A stretch of DNA of 16,822 nucleotides from Bathymodiolus brooksi thiotrophic gill symbiont (GCF_903642095.1 NZ_CAHJWD020000336.1:1-16822); one strand, 5' to 3'; positions 8,223 through 16,673 are shown, numbered from the stretch's first letter. A program made the numbers and translations. The notes: generated by a model from the letters alone, not told the origin.

Positions 8223-8870
8223 ATGGACGATAGTATTAGTATTTTGAGTTTAATCGTTGAGGCTGACTTAGTAGTGCAGTCGGTGATGGGGGTTTTAGCG
8301 GCCATGAGTATTTACTCTTGGACGATTATTTTATCAAAAAAGAAAGTTTTAATAGAAACCAAAAGTGATATTAAAAATTTTCTTAAACATTTTTCAATCG
8401 ATAAAACGCCAGACGAGTTAAAGACTCAATTGCCATACGCAGGTGCAATGGTTGATATTTTTACCGCAGGTTATGGAGAATTTACCCGCTCAACGACAAA
8501 CAAGAATCAGGCAAATTCCGAGCGTGCTTATCGCCTTATGAATACCACAGCGAACGATGAAGTTGATCGTTTGGATGGGGGATTAAGTGTGTTAGCAATG
8601 ATTGCCTCTTCTAGTCCTTATATTGGTTTATTTGGCACAGTCTGGGGCATTATGCATTCTTTTATTGGTTTGGCATCTGTTAAGCAGGCGAGTATTGCCG
8701 TAGTTGCACCGGGTATTGCTGAAGCGTTGATTGCCACTGCTTTTGGTTTGTTTGCCGCTATTCCAGCGACCATTGCCTACAATCGCCTCATATCTCAAGT
8801 AGGGGAAATTGACAATCAATACAGTGCTTTTACTGAAAAAATGTTTGTTATATTTCAAAGGCAAAAATGA
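8223..8870 (+). CDS. tolQ: Tol-Pal proton channel subunit TolQ
   Basis: TolQ is an inner-membrane protein of the MotA/TolQ/ExbB family. With TolR it forms the proton-driven motor that energises TolA and maintains outer-membrane constriction at division. The protein has 215 residues, somewhat short. A first membrane helix spans about 13-35. The conserved pair of later helices includes IASSSPYIGLFGTVWGIMHSF and VVAPGIAEALIATAFGLFAAIPA, the strongest family signature. GGAG seven bases before the ATG gives a good ribosome-binding site, unlike many genes nearby. The stop overlaps the tolR start as ATGA. The 38-bp gap after ruvB is AT-rich and could hold a promoter, but none is convincing. Confidence 0.95.
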   Translation: MDDSISILSLIVEADLVVQSVMGVLAAMSIYSWTIILSKKKVLIETKSDIKNFLKHFSIDKTPDELKTQLPYAGAMVDIFTAGYGEFTRSTTNKNQANSERAYRLMNTTANDEVDRLDGGLSVLAMIASSSPYIGLFGTVWGIMHSFIGLASVKQASIAVVAPGIAEALIATAFGLFAAIPATIAYNRLISQVGEIDNQYSAFTEKMFVIFQRQK

Positions 8871-9289
8871 TTACTCTGCCTAAACGCAGCCGTGCCAATA
8901 TTGATGCCAATATCAATATTGTGCCGTATATTGATGTGATGTTGGTGCTGCTGGTGATTTTTATGATGACCACGCCAATTATTGAGCAGGGGATTGAGAT
9001 TGATTTGGCTTTGATGGATGATGTGGATATTGTAGAATTAACCGACATTGCACCGGTGGTGATTTCAATGGACAAATATGGGGTGTTATATATTGGTGCA
9101 TCAAAAACGCCTGCCACCCCAGAGCAAGTTGTTGCAGAAATTAGGGTGGAGATGGAATTAAACCCGAACTTAAAATTAAAGGTCTTAATTAGACCAGATA
9201 AGGGCGTTAAACTTGAGAAGTATGTTGAGTTGTTAAAATTTATTCAAAAAAATACAGATATTGAAAGCGTAGGAATGATTGGCAAATGA
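8867..9289 (+). CDS. tolR: Tol-Pal motor subunit TolR
   Basis: TolR is a single-pass inner-membrane protein of the ExbD/TolR family that works with TolQ to couple proton flow to TolA. The 140-residue length is normal. RSRANIDANINIVPYID leads into the sole membrane helix (about 21-40), which holds Asp23, the residue equivalent to the proton-carrying aspartate of E. coli TolR. The periplasmic domain ends with VLIRPDKGVKLEKYVELL and IESVGMIGK, typical of the family. The gene overlaps both neighbours by 4 bp in ATGA junctions. Confidence 0.95.
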   Translation: MITLPKRSRANIDANINIVPYIDVMLVLLVIFMMTTPIIEQGIEIDLALMDDVDIVELTDIAPVVISMDKYGVLYIGASKTPATPEQVVAEIRVEMELNPNLKLKVLIRPDKGVKLEKYVELLKFIQKNTDIESVGMIGK

Positions 9290-10245
9290 ATTTATATTGG
9301 TTAAAAGATAAAACGCCCAAAATAGCCAAAGCACATCCTGTTGCTTTTGGCGTTTCAGTGGCTATTCATTTATTGTTATTGGTTGCTTTATTGTGGGACC
9401 AAGCAGCACCAGAAAAAAAGCCAATAAAAAAAATCAATACAGTGATACCTGTTAAGATTAAAAAACCACAAGTGCTAGAACAAGTGTTGCAAGAACAAGA
9501 GCAAGAACAAAGTGTAGCATCAAATGCAAACACCAAAAAGAAAAAAATAGAACTCAAGCAATATATTATTTCTCAGTCTGCTTTGGACAAGGCAAGAAGA
9601 ATAAAAACCAAAGAAGTTAAACAGAAAAAAGAACGCATCAAGCGATTAAAAACAGCTGAAAAGCGTATTGAAAAAGAACGCTACAAGGAGCAACAACGCT
9701 TAAAGAAACTTAAGGCTAAAGTCAAGCAAGAGAAAAAAGCCAAAGCCATTGCCGAAGCCAAACGGAAAAAAGCTCAAAAGAAAGCAAAATTGGCTACAAA
9801 AAAAGCCAAACTGGCGGAAAAGAAAAGGCAGGAAGTTATAAAAAAACGCCTATCCGAAATCAAAAAGTTTGAATCAGAAAAAAAAGAGCGTGATTTAACT
9901 AAAAAAGCACAATTTGCAGAAGACCAAAGAAGGCAAAAGGCACGGAGAAGTATTTTAGAGGAACTCAAGGCACAATACATCACTCAAATTGCCGCAAGAG
10001 TGAAGGAAAATTGGCGTTATTCAGGTGCAGAAGACGATTGGGGTTGCGTGGTTTTTCTTTTGCAAGATAAAAATGGCAATGTGAAAGAGATTACCTTGAA
10101 ATCTTGTAATGTCAACAACAAGTCAAGGGAAAATTCTTTTAAAAATGCTATTAGGCGGGCAGTTGAAAAGGCTTCTCCGTTACCAGAAGCGCCCGATAAA
10201 CTGGTGTTTGACCGAGAAATAATATTTCACTTTAGGGTAAATTAA
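9286..10245 (+). CDS. tolA: Tol-Pal envelope-spanning protein TolA
   Basis: TolA is anchored in the inner membrane by one helix and reaches across the periplasm to TolB and Pal. In these 319 residues the membrane helix is at about 19-38 and carries the S24-x3-H28 pair known to be needed for contact with TolQ/TolR. A very long Lys/Glu/Ala-rich helix follows (about 85-225). The C-terminal domain has YITQIAARVKENW, DWGCVVFLLQDKNGNV and KASPLPEAPDKLVF, the TolA domain III pattern, ending in a beta strand. TolB and Pal are not downstream. The stop overlaps the next start as TAATG, tying tolA to an antitoxin-family gene and minC. Confidence 0.93.
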   Translation: MNLYWLKDKTPKIAKAHPVAFGVSVAIHLLLLVALLWDQAAPEKKPIKKINTVIPVKIKKPQVLEQVLQEQEQEQSVASNANTKKKKIELKQYIISQSALDKARRIKTKEVKQKKERIKRLKTAEKRIEKERYKEQQRLKKLKAKVKQEKKAKAIAEAKRKKAQKKAKLATKKAKLAEKKRQEVIKKRLSEIKKFESEKKERDLTKKAQFAEDQRRQKARRSILEELKAQYITQIAARVKENWRYSGAEDDWGCVVFLLQDKNGNVKEITLKSCNVNNKSRENSFKNAIRRAVEKASPLPEAPDKLVFDREIIFHFRVN

Positions 10246-10616
10246 TGACAGAGGAACAGCAAAATCAACTTACTTTTCGCTTGACACAAGTGATGGAAAA
10301 TTGGAAATTAACAGATCAAGATCAAATCATTTTATTGGGTTTGTCATTAAAACCTAGGCATTTGTATTTATATCGCAGAGGTGATAAGTCGTTTGATTTT
10401 GACAAGGTATTAATTGAGCGGGCGAAGATGGTTTTAGGTATTCACGAATCTTTAGGCACGACTTATCCAACCAATCGTGAATATGCGGCAATTTGGTTGA
10501 AGCGGGCAGTAAAGAAATTTAAACATAAGACACCGCTAGAGTTAATGTTAAGTGGCGATACAGGAATGAAACGGGTGTGGCATTTTTTAGATTGCACACA
10601 AGGCTGGAGAGACTAA
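10245..10616 (+). CDS. Xre/MbcA/ParS-family antitoxin-like protein (DUF2384)
   Basis: This 123-residue protein has the layout of Xre/MbcA/ParS antitoxins. An N-terminal helical part (about 10-60, with LGLSLKPRHLYLYRRGD) resembles the helix-turn-helix. The C-terminal toxin-binding DUF2384 domain (about 62-123) shows GIHESLGTTYP, AAIWLKRAVKKF, TPLELMLSGDTGMKRVWHFLD and a terminal GW. In classical systems it neutralises and co-represses a RES-domain NADase encoded next door. No RES toxin is present; the gene sits between tolA and minC with one-base TAATG overlaps on both sides. A housekeeping or regulatory role is therefore likely, but this is inference. The family call rests on recognising the motif pattern. 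Confidence 0.75.
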   Translation: MTEEQQNQLTFRLTQVMENWKLTDQDQIILLGLSLKPRHLYLYRRGDKSFDFDKVLIERAKMVLGIHESLGTTYPTNREYAAIWLKRAVKKFKHKTPLELMLSGDTGMKRVWHFLDCTQGWRD

Positions 10617-11323
10617 TGGAAAAAACTGATTTAATTGAAGTAAAAATTCAAAATGAAGCACTATATACACTCAAAGTGCTGGGTAAAAATACTGATGAGC
10701 TGTTTACTGAAATTGCCAATTTAGCAGAGGGCAATAAAGGCGAATTTCAACAGGCACCTATTGTTTTAGAGATTGAAAACAAGCATTTTCAAGTCAATGA
10801 GTTGGCGGTATTGATAGAGATATTAACGCAAAATAATATGGTAGCAATCGGTATTCGCTCACCAGTGCAAGAGTTGATTGATTTTGCTAAGTTTGCAGGT
10901 TTGGCAGTATTTGATAAGGTAGTTGTGCCACCGAAAGAACCAGAGGAAGCCAAGCCAAGTGAGCAAGAAAAGCCTGTGCCTGACAAGGAATACCGCCTAC
11001 CTAAAATTGTGGAAGGCGAGGTTGTATCAGCACAACAAGAATTTTCCGAAAACAGTGATTTGGTGTTATTGGGTGCAGTTAAAACCGGTGGAGAAATTAT
11101 AGCATGCGGTTCTATTTTCGCCTATAAAGTTGTGCAGGGCAAGGTATTTGCAGGTATTGATGGCGATGAAGAAGCCACGATTTTTATCAATGAATTTGAA
11201 GCGCAATTGGTTTCTATTGCAGGCACTTATAAGCAATTTGATGTTATACCAGCTAAATTACAGTCGCATTCGGTAAGGATTGATTTAAAAGAAGGTAAAC
11301 TGAGATTTCAAATAATTAGATAA
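10616..11323 (+). CDS. minC: Septum site-determining protein MinC
   Basis: MinC blocks FtsZ ring assembly away from midcell and is recruited to the membrane by MinD. I start it at the ATG at 10616 overlapping the previous stop (TAATG); this gives 235 residues beginning with the expected beta strand [20 protein letters not shown] at 10577 would add 13 residues inside the upstream gene. The N-domain runs to about 105, then an acidic, Pro-rich linker (105-128). The C-terminal beta-helix includes [20 protein letters not shown] and [12 protein letters not shown]. The MinD-binding motif, RSGQ in E. coli, reads VSAQ here (137-140). minD and minE do not follow; glyS starts 1 bp after the stop. Confidence 0.93.
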   Translation: MEKTDLIEVKIQNEALYTLKVLGKNTDELFTEIANLAEGNKGEFQQAPIVLEIENKHFQVNELAVLIEILTQNNMVAIGIRSPVQELIDFAKFAGLAVFDKVVVPPKEPEEAKPSEQEKPVPDKEYRLPKIVEGEVVSAQQEFSENSDLVLLGAVKTGGEIIACGSIFAYKVVQGKVFAGIDGDEEATIFINEFEAQLVSIAGTYKQFDVIPAKLQSHSVRIDLKEGKLRFQIIR

Positions 11324-11324
11324 T

Positions 11325-13361
11325 ATGAGCACACAAGATTTTTTATTAGAACTGGGCACCGAAGAATTGCCACCAAAGTTATTAAAACAATTGTCAAACG
11401 CACTAAGTGGCAATTTAACCAAACAACTCAGCGAATTAAATTTGTCTTTTGATAGAGCAGAAACTTTTGCCACCCCAAGGCGTTTGGCAGTTTTGGTGCA
11501 TAATTTGCAACTTCAACAAAATAACCAAACCATTGAGCGTAAAGGTCCAGCAGTAACTGCACCTGAGCAAGCAGTAGCAGGATTTGCAAAATCTTGTGGT
11601 GTGAGTAAGGAGGATTTAACGCAAAAAGACCTTAATGGAGCGGATTATTATTTTTTCACCCAAGAGAAAAAAGGTTTAAAAACGCAAGATTTATTGCCAG
11701 AAGTGGTGGATATAGCGATTAAAAAAATACCCATTACCCGAGCAATGCGTTGGGGAAATTTAGATTTTACCTTTGTGCGTCCCGTGCATTGGCTGGTTAT
11801 GTTGTTAGAAGGAACAGTGGTAAAGGCGAACATTATGGGGCTTGAAAGTGGCAATAGCACTCGAGGATTGCGTTGGACAGGTGAGCAGGAATTTACGATT
11901 GATACCGCTAAAAATTACCAAAAAACTTTAATGGACAAGGCGCAAATTGAAGTAGATTTTGATTTACGCAAAGAAACCATTCGCCAACAAGTCAACCAAG
12001 AAGCCAGTAAAAAAGGTGCAACTGCCGTGATTGATGAGGCTTTGCTAGATGAAGTCTGTGCTTTGGTAGAATACCCTTGTGCGTTTTCTGGCATATTTGA
12101 TGAGCGGTTTTTGCAAGTGCCAGAAGAGGCGTTAATTTCAGCAATGAAAGCACACCAAAAATATTTTTATATGGTGGATGACGGCGGCAAATTATTACCC
12201 GCTTTCATCTCGGTAGCCAATATTGAATCAAGTGATTTATCGGTAATTATTAATGGCAATGAACGGGTTATTCGACCACGATTAACCGATTCAGAATTTT
12301 TTTGGGAACAAGATAAATCCACTTCTCTGGCATCCAGACTTTCAAAATTAGACAGCGTTTTATTTATGAAATCACTCGGCTCAATGGGTGATAAAGCCAA
12401 ACGCATTGAGTCGCTTGCCACTTATATTGCAAGCGTAATTGGTGCAAATGAAAAGCACAGTGCTCGGGCAGGGTTGTTGGCAAAAACTGATTTGGTTACA
12501 GAAATGGTGGGCGAATTTGCTGATTTACAAGGCGTGATGGGAGGGTATTATGCTAAAAATGATGGTGAAGATTTGGCAGTAGCAACAGCGATTAGCGAAC
12601 ATTACCACCCAAGATTTGCAGGCGATGTATTGCCTTCTACAAAAGAGGGTTTGAGCGTTGCAATTGCTGATAAAGTTGATACCATTGTTGGCATTTATGG
12701 CATTGGGCAAAAACCGACTGGCTCAAAAGACCCTTATGCGTTAAAACGGGCTGGATTAGGTTTGTTGCGGATGATGATTGAATCAAAATCACAGTTGGAT
12801 TTATTGGCATTGGTGCGTAAGTCAGCTGAATTGTATGAGTTTAATGATGTTTTGGCACTTGAAATTTGTGATTTTATTGCTGAGCGTTTGTCTGCTTATT
12901 ATCAAGAGCAAAATATTGAAAAAAACATCGCTCGGGCAGTATTGCATTCCACCGATGATGGCATTCAAATACCAAAAAACTATATTGTTTATGATTGGCA
13001 TTTACGCATTCAAGCACTCAATGTGTTTATGCAAGATGAAAATGCCCAGTCTTTGGTAGAAGCCAATAAACGCATTAAAAATATTTTAAAAGATGAAAAG
13101 TTGCAAAAAACAGATGTAAATTTTTCCACTTCATACGATCAAAATCTTTATGATGCTGTGGAAAGAGTGGACACAAAGAATGATGATTACGCAATTATTC
13201 TAAAAGAATTTTTACAACTTAAGCCCGTGATAGATGATTTTTTTGATAATGTTATGGTCAATGATGAAGATTCAAAAATTAGACATCAAAGGTTAAAACT
13301 CATTAGCAAAATAAGGCAAGTCTTTTTGTCGGTTGCCGATATTACTTATTTATCTAAATAA
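11325..13361 (+). CDS. glyS: Glycyl-tRNA synthetase beta subunit
   Basis: GlyS is the tRNA-binding beta subunit of the bacterial alpha2beta2 glycyl-tRNA synthetase, which charges tRNA-Gly. The 678 residues are close to the usual ~690. The N-terminus [14 protein letters not shown] and the blocks [20 protein letters not shown] and [13 protein letters not shown] are diagnostic. They are followed by the HD-like region ([39 protein letters not shown]) and a C-terminal anticodon-binding region with [11 protein letters not shown]. The alpha subunit glyQ, normally directly upstream, is absent; minC occupies that place. The stop overlaps the dtd start (TAATG). Confidence 0.97.
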   Translation: MSTQDFLLELGTEELPPKLLKQLSNALSGNLTKQLSELNLSFDRAETFATPRRLAVLVHNLQLQQNNQTIERKGPAVTAPEQAVAGFAKSCGVSKEDLTQKDLNGADYYFFTQEKKGLKTQDLLPEVVDIAIKKIPITRAMRWGNLDFTFVRPVHWLVMLLEGTVVKANIMGLESGNSTRGLRWTGEQEFTIDTAKNYQKTLMDKAQIEVDFDLRKETIRQQVNQEASKKGATAVIDEALLDEVCALVEYPCAFSGIFDERFLQVPEEALISAMKAHQKYFYMVDDGGKLLPAFISVANIESSDLSVIINGNERVIRPRLTDSEFFWEQDKSTSLASRLSKLDSVLFMKSLGSMGDKAKRIESLATYIASVIGANEKHSARAGLLAKTDLVTEMVGEFADLQGVMGGYYAKNDGEDLAVATAISEHYHPRFAGDVLPSTKEGLSVAIADKVDTIVGIYGIGQKPTGSKDPYALKRAGLGLLRMMIESKSQLDLLALVRKSAELYEFNDVLALEICDFIAERLSAYYQEQNIEKNIARAVLHSTDDGIQIPKNYIVYDWHLRIQALNVFMQDENAQSLVEANKRIKNILKDEKLQKTDVNFSTSYDQNLYDAVERVDTKNDDYAIILKEFLQLKPVIDDFFDNVMVNDEDSKIRHQRLKLISKIRQVFLSVADITYLSK

Positions 13362-13798
13362 TGAAAGCACTCATTCAACGAGTTAGTAGTGCTAAAGTTG
13401 AGGTAGATGGAAATATAACCGGTGCAATTAACCAAGGAATTTTAGTTTTTATCGGCATTGAAAAAGCCGACGAAAAGCCCCAAGTTGATAAAATCATTAA
13501 AAAACTATTGGCTTACCGAGTGTTTTACGATGACGATGACAAAATGAATTTATCGGTCGCTGATATTAATGGCGGAGTGCTGGTGGTTTCTCAATTCACT
13601 TTGGCAGCTGATACCAATTCAGGCACCCGTGCTGGTTTTTCTACGGCGAAACCACCCGCACCCGCGGCCGTTTTATATGATTATTTTTTAAGTCAAATCA
13701 GGCAAGTTCATACGCCTATTGCCAGCGGTATTTTTGGTGCTGATATGCAAGTGTCGCTGACCAATGATGGTCCTGTAACTTTTTTATTAGAATGTTAG
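13361..13798 (+). CDS. dtd: D-aminoacyl-tRNA deacylase
   Basis: Dtd hydrolyses D-aminoacyl-tRNAs, and also glycine mischarged onto tRNA-Ala, as a proofreading step in translation. The 145-residue protein begins [17 protein letters not shown]. It contains both active-site signatures: SQFTLAA at 77-83 and the cross-subunit Gly-cisPro motif NDGPVTF at 135-141. FGADMQVSL also matches the family. Its overlap with glyS links chirality/glycine proofreading directly to glycyl-tRNA synthesis. The final 7 bp overlap the next membrane-protein gene. Confidence 0.96.
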   Translation: MKALIQRVSSAKVEVDGNITGAINQGILVFIGIEKADEKPQVDKIIKKLLAYRVFYDDDDKMNLSVADINGGVLVVSQFTLAADTNSGTRAGFSTAKPPAPAAVLYDYFLSQIRQVHTPIASGIFGADMQVSLTNDGPVTFLLEC

Positions 13799-14202
13799 AT
13801 TTTATTAACAGTGTCTTTGCTGAGTATGAAGATTTGTTAATAACAGTTGGTGTTATTTCGGCTGTTGTTTTTGTTGTTAGCCTTTTGGCAATGCCATTTT
13901 TATTGAGTAAAATTCCTGTGGATTATTTTGTGCAAAACAAACAGTATAAGGTGGAGATTAAAGGGGTTAGTGGCTTGCTGATTGTCGCCATTAAAACAAT
14001 CGTTGGCTTGGTGTTATTGCTGGCTGGTATTATTATGTTGGTTACCCCCGGTCAAGGTATTATTTCTATTTTATTGGGTTTGTTTTTATTGGAGTTTCCA
14101 GGTAAGCGTAAGTTAGAGCTCAAATTTATTAACCATGAACCAACTTTTAAGACCCTTAACTGGTTACGCTCTAAGGTCAACCATCCCCCATTTAAACGAT
14201 AA
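13792..14202 (+). CDS. PGPGW-type small membrane protein
   Basis: A 136-residue membrane protein of unknown function. Hydrophobic segments lie at about 15-38, 60-84 and 86-102, with a basic C-terminal tail. The stretch IIMLVTPGQGIISILLGLFLLEFPGKRK matches the putative transmembrane protein PGPGW family, in which a Pro-Gly turn joins two helices. Here the motif reads PGQG. It starts inside the last codons of dtd (7-bp overlap), so it is probably translationally coupled. Nothing in the sequence reveals a role. Confidence 0.75.
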   Translation: MLDFINSVFAEYEDLLITVGVISAVVFVVSLLAMPFLLSKIPVDYFVQNKQYKVEIKGVSGLLIVAIKTIVGLVLLLAGIIMLVTPGQGIISILLGLFLLEFPGKRKLELKFINHEPTFKTLNWLRSKVNHPPFKR

Positions 14203-14211
14203 AGGATTTTT

Positions 14212-14538
14212 ATGATAAAAATGTATGGCATCAAAAACTGCGACACCATTAAAAAAGCGCAAAAATTTCTAACAACACAAGGGATTGATTTTGAATTTAT
14301 TGATTTTCGTCAAGACCCAATTGATGAGCAAACCTTACAAAGTTTTGTTGATGCTGTTGGTTGGGAGAAAGTGATTAACAAGCGTTCAACGACTTATCGC
14401 AATCTGAGTGATGACGAAAAACACAATATTACTTTAGAATTGACATTAAAAAACCCAACGCTTATTAAACGCCCTGTTTTAGTAACAGAAAGTGGTGTTA
14501 GCGTTGGGTTTGATAAAGAAACTTTTGCGAAAATATGA
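14212..14538 (+). CDS. ArsC/Spx-family thioredoxin-fold protein (YffB-like)
   Basis: A 108-residue protein of the arsenate reductase-like (ArsC/Spx/MgsR) family, closest in pattern to E. coli YffB. MYGIKNCDTIKKAQKFL has the single active-site Cys10; FEFIDFRQDP, WEKVINKRSTTYRNL and the basic motif LIKRPVLV follow. YffB-type proteins are thought to bind glutathione; arsenate reduction is not implied, and no ars genes are near. AAAGGA lies 5 bp before the first ATG (14212), which supports that start over the Met at codon 4. It is the last plus-strand gene of the tol-minC-glyS train, 9 bp after the membrane protein. Confidence 0.85.
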   Translation: MIKMYGIKNCDTIKKAQKFLTTQGIDFEFIDFRQDPIDEQTLQSFVDAVGWEKVINKRSTTYRNLSDDEKHNITLELTLKNPTLIKRPVLVTESGVSVGFDKETFAKI

Positions 14539-14597
14539 ATAATTATCAAAAATCCATATGGACACAAAGACCTTAAAGAAACTGACCAGAATTTGGG

Positions 14598-14966
14598 TTA
14601 AGTGTTTTTTTGCTCCTTAGCAACTTCTTCACGCACTTTGTCCATATCTAATTTTTGTGCTTTTTTGATAACTGCCTCTAAGTCGGCACCTGACATTGCT
14701 CCCGGTTGGGAAAAAATAGTAATTTGCTCTCTAAAAATCATCAAAGTTGGAATGGAACGAATTTGAAATTGTGCACCTAACTCTTGTTCATCTTCGGTGT
14801 TGATTTTTGCAAAAACCACCTCGCTAATTTTCTCAGAAACCGCTTCATAAGTTGGTGCAAACTGTTTACAAGGGCCACACCACGGTGCCCAAAAATCTAA
14901 AACAACAATGTCATTTTGTTGGATTATGTCGTCAAAATTGCCTTTATTGAGTTCTAATACTGCCAT
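14598..14966 (-). CDS. Thioredoxin-family protein
   Basis: A 122-residue cytoplasmic thioredoxin-fold protein without a signal peptide. The redox motif is FWAPWCGPCK with Cys30 and Cys33, and the cis-proline is P73 in IRSIPTLMIF. Compared with classical TrxA it has the FDDIIQQNDIVVLDFWA lead, FSQPGAMSGADLEAVIKK, and a C-terminal tail (LDMDKVREEVAKEQ) of about 15 residues. This matches a second thioredoxin type found in many gammaproteobacteria, rather than the main trxA. It is expected to reduce disulfides in cytoplasmic proteins. AGGGGA lies just upstream of the ATG. The gene converges on the ArsC-like gene, with a 59-bp spacer in which I find no terminator hairpin. Confidence 0.9.
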   Translation of the reverse strand: MAVLELNKGNFDDIIQQNDIVVLDFWAPWCGPCKQFAPTYEAVSEKISEVVFAKINTEDEQELGAQFQIRSIPTLMIFREQITIFSQPGAMSGADLEAVIKKAQKLDMDKVREEVAKEQKNT

Positions 14967-14992
14967 AAATATCCCCTATTAAATAAAGTGAT

Positions 14993-14998
14993 ATTATA
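14993..14998 (-). promoter_or_regulatory. -10 element for the thioredoxin gene
   Basis: TATAAT on the minus strand lies 26 bp before the thioredoxin ATG, giving a leader of about 20 nt that contains the AGGGGA ribosome-binding site. No good -35 is seen at the usual distance. The region is shared with the divergent ruvC promoter. Confidence 0.4.
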
Positions 14999-15020
14999 AT
15001 CAATCACAAATCTTTTTGAC

Positions 15021-15029
15021 TGATAAAAT
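15021..15029 (+). promoter_or_regulatory. Extended -10 for ruvC, predicting a leaderless transcript
   Basis: TGATAAAAT fits an extended -10 (TGnTAAAAT). The usual start, 7 nt past its last base, falls on position 15036, the A of the ruvC ATG. No Shine-Dalgarno precedes the ATG, so a leaderless mRNA is possible. The -35 position is poor. Confidence 0.35.
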
Positions 15030-15035
15030 CATTTT

Positions 15036-15506
15036 ATGAAAATTTTAGGTATTGATCCCGGCTCACGCATCACAGGCTTTGGCTTAATCGAAGCGAAAAA
15101 ACTTAAATTCACTTATCTTGCCAGTGGCTGTATTCGCACTAAGGGCGAATTAACAGAACGAATCACTACTATTTTCCAAGGTGTTAGTCAAATTGTTGAG
15201 CAACATCAGCCTGATGTTGTGGTCATTGAGCGTGCATTTATGCGACCTGATCGCCCCAATCCAGATGCTGCTATCAAGTTAGGGCATGCACGAGGCGCCA
15301 TTATTTCAGCAGTTGGGTCTCGTGGTATTCTTATGGTGGAATATAGCCCCAATCAAATTAAAAAAACAGTTGTGGGCAAAGGGCATGCCACTAAAGGTCA
15401 AGTGGGCTATATGGTTTGTGAATCTTTAAAACTCAAAAAAGCACCACAAGAAGATGCTGCGGATGCACTTGCAGGTGCCATTTGCCACGCTTATCATTGT
15501 CTTTAA
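15036..15506 (+). CDS. ruvC: Crossover junction endodeoxyribonuclease RuvC
   Basis: RuvC is the dimeric Mg-dependent nuclease that resolves Holliday junctions after RuvAB branch migration. The 156-residue protein is a little shorter than E. coli's 173 because the C-terminus ends soon after the catalytic helix. All four acidic residues are visible: D7 (LGIDPGS), E65 (VVIERAF), D140 and D143 (EDAADALA). KLGHARGAI and KKTVVGKGHATKGQV are family motifs. A short insertion, RPDRPN, follows the E65 strand. It stands alone between divergent thioredoxin and convergent CDF genes, apart from ruvB at 7153; only 14 bp separate its stop from that of the CDF gene. Confidence 0.97.
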   Translation: MKILGIDPGSRITGFGLIEAKKLKFTYLASGCIRTKGELTERITTIFQGVSQIVEQHQPDVVVIERAFMRPDRPNPDAAIKLGHARGAIISAVGSRGILMVEYSPNQIKKTVVGKGHATKGQVGYMVCESLKLKKAPQEDAADALAGAICHAYHCL

Positions 15507-15520
15507 CCAAATCAAGATTT

Positions 15521-16654
15521 CTAGCCAAAATAAACTTTAATATCGCCAAACTCAGGTAATTTTTCAACCACCTTGGTAAGTGTTTTTAAAATGTCATTAT
15601 GACCTGTGTTTGACGACAAGCAACTGAGTGGTAAAAAGAAGTCCACATGGATTTTGCCGTTTAAGTAATGTAATTGAATACGCTCAATTTCGCCATCACA
15701 TTTGTTGCCGAATAGGGCTTTATTAAGTATGCCAAGTGCTTTTGCTCGTTCAGGCAGATGCTCACAAGGGGCTGCTATTTCATCATCTTCAGGGTCAATA
15801 TGCACAGTAACATCGTCTAAGTCTTCTAAACACCTTTTAGCCACGCGTTCAACGCTCACGCTGATAATATGCCCTTCACTTACACTTAAAAACGGATCAA
15901 CTTGCACATGCACATCGGCTGAAATAGCATGCCCAATTTTTCGTGTGCGTAGTGAGTGCACATTGTTAACGCCACTTATCATGCCAATGGCTGTTCTCAG
16001 TTGCTCAACTTGCTCAACATCAATGGCAGTATCTACCAATTCTTTGGTAGCACTTGAGCCTAGTTTCCAAGCAATCATCATCACCATTAAGCCGACCACA
16101 ATCGCAGCCATACTATCAAGATATGGATAGCCATTTAAACTACCAAAAACACCCACCAGCACCACAACAGATGACAGTGCATCTGAACGATGATGCCAAG
16201 CATTGGCTTTAAGCATATCTGATTTATAAATTTTAGCGACTTTGATGGTATACCAATATAAAGCCTCTTTTGAGAGGATAGACAGAGCGACAACACTTAA
16301 AAGCAAAGCACTGTGTGCAAGAACGCTCGGATTGCTTAAACGCCCCAATGCATCATAAATAATACCAATGCTAACCAGTGCCAGAATAATTGCCAAACCC
16401 AGTGTTGCAACAGTTTCAAAGCGTTTATGCCCATAAGGATGGTCTGCATCTGCCTCTTCATTAGCGTGTTTGACAGCGTATAAAACCACAGCATCGGACA
16501 ATAGATCTGAAAATGAATGCACCCCGTCAGCAATCAATGCACCTGAATTACCAAGCACACCAGCAACAACCTTAAAGACAGAGAGCAGAAAATCTGCAAT
16601 TGCACCAATAAGGGTAATTTTTTGACTGGCTTTTTTTCGATTATGTGAATTCAA
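15521..16654 (-). CDS. Cation diffusion facilitator with extended C-terminus
   Basis: An inner-membrane metal/proton antiporter of the CDF family that exports divalent metals such as Zn, Fe or Mn. The first metal-site helix has D43, H46, D50 and D54 in ADGVHSFSDLLSD; DHPYGHKRFE (71-80) is conserved; and AWHHRSDALSS supplies H154, H155 and D158. The usual cytoplasmic ferredoxin-like domain spans about 208-293 and ends with VTVHIDPEDDE. The protein then continues to residue 377, about 75 residues beyond a typical FieF of 300, with a second beta-alpha-beta-like segment (IERIQLHYLNGKIHVDFFLPL...FGDIKVYF). Translation seems to begin at a TTG, since no in-frame ATG precedes ASQKITLIGA. The exact metal cannot be read from the sequence. 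Confidence 0.9.
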   Translation of the reverse strand: MNSHNRKKASQKITLIGAIADFLLSVFKVVAGVLGNSGALIADGVHSFSDLLSDAVVLYAVKHANEEADADHPYGHKRFETVATLGLAIILALVSIGIIYDALGRLSNPSVLAHSALLLSVVALSILSKEALYWYTIKVAKIYKSDMLKANAWHHRSDALSSVVVLVGVFGSLNGYPYLDSMAAIVVGLMVMMIAWKLGSSATKELVDTAIDVEQVEQLRTAIGMISGVNNVHSLRTRKIGHAISADVHVQVDPFLSVSEGHIISVSVERVAKRCLEDLDDVTVHIDPEDDEIAAPCEHLPERAKALGILNKALFGNKCDGEIERIQLHYLNGKIHVDFFLPLSCLSSNTGHNDILKTLTKVVEKLPEFGDIKVYFG

Positions 16655-16673
16655 GGCACTAAAATCATTGGTG

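Noticed and set aside
14553..14562. TCCATATGGA palindrome between the ArsC-like and thioredoxin genes, considered as a bidirectional terminator
   Set aside because: Only 10 bp with no loop and no T-run on either side; too short to support a terminator.
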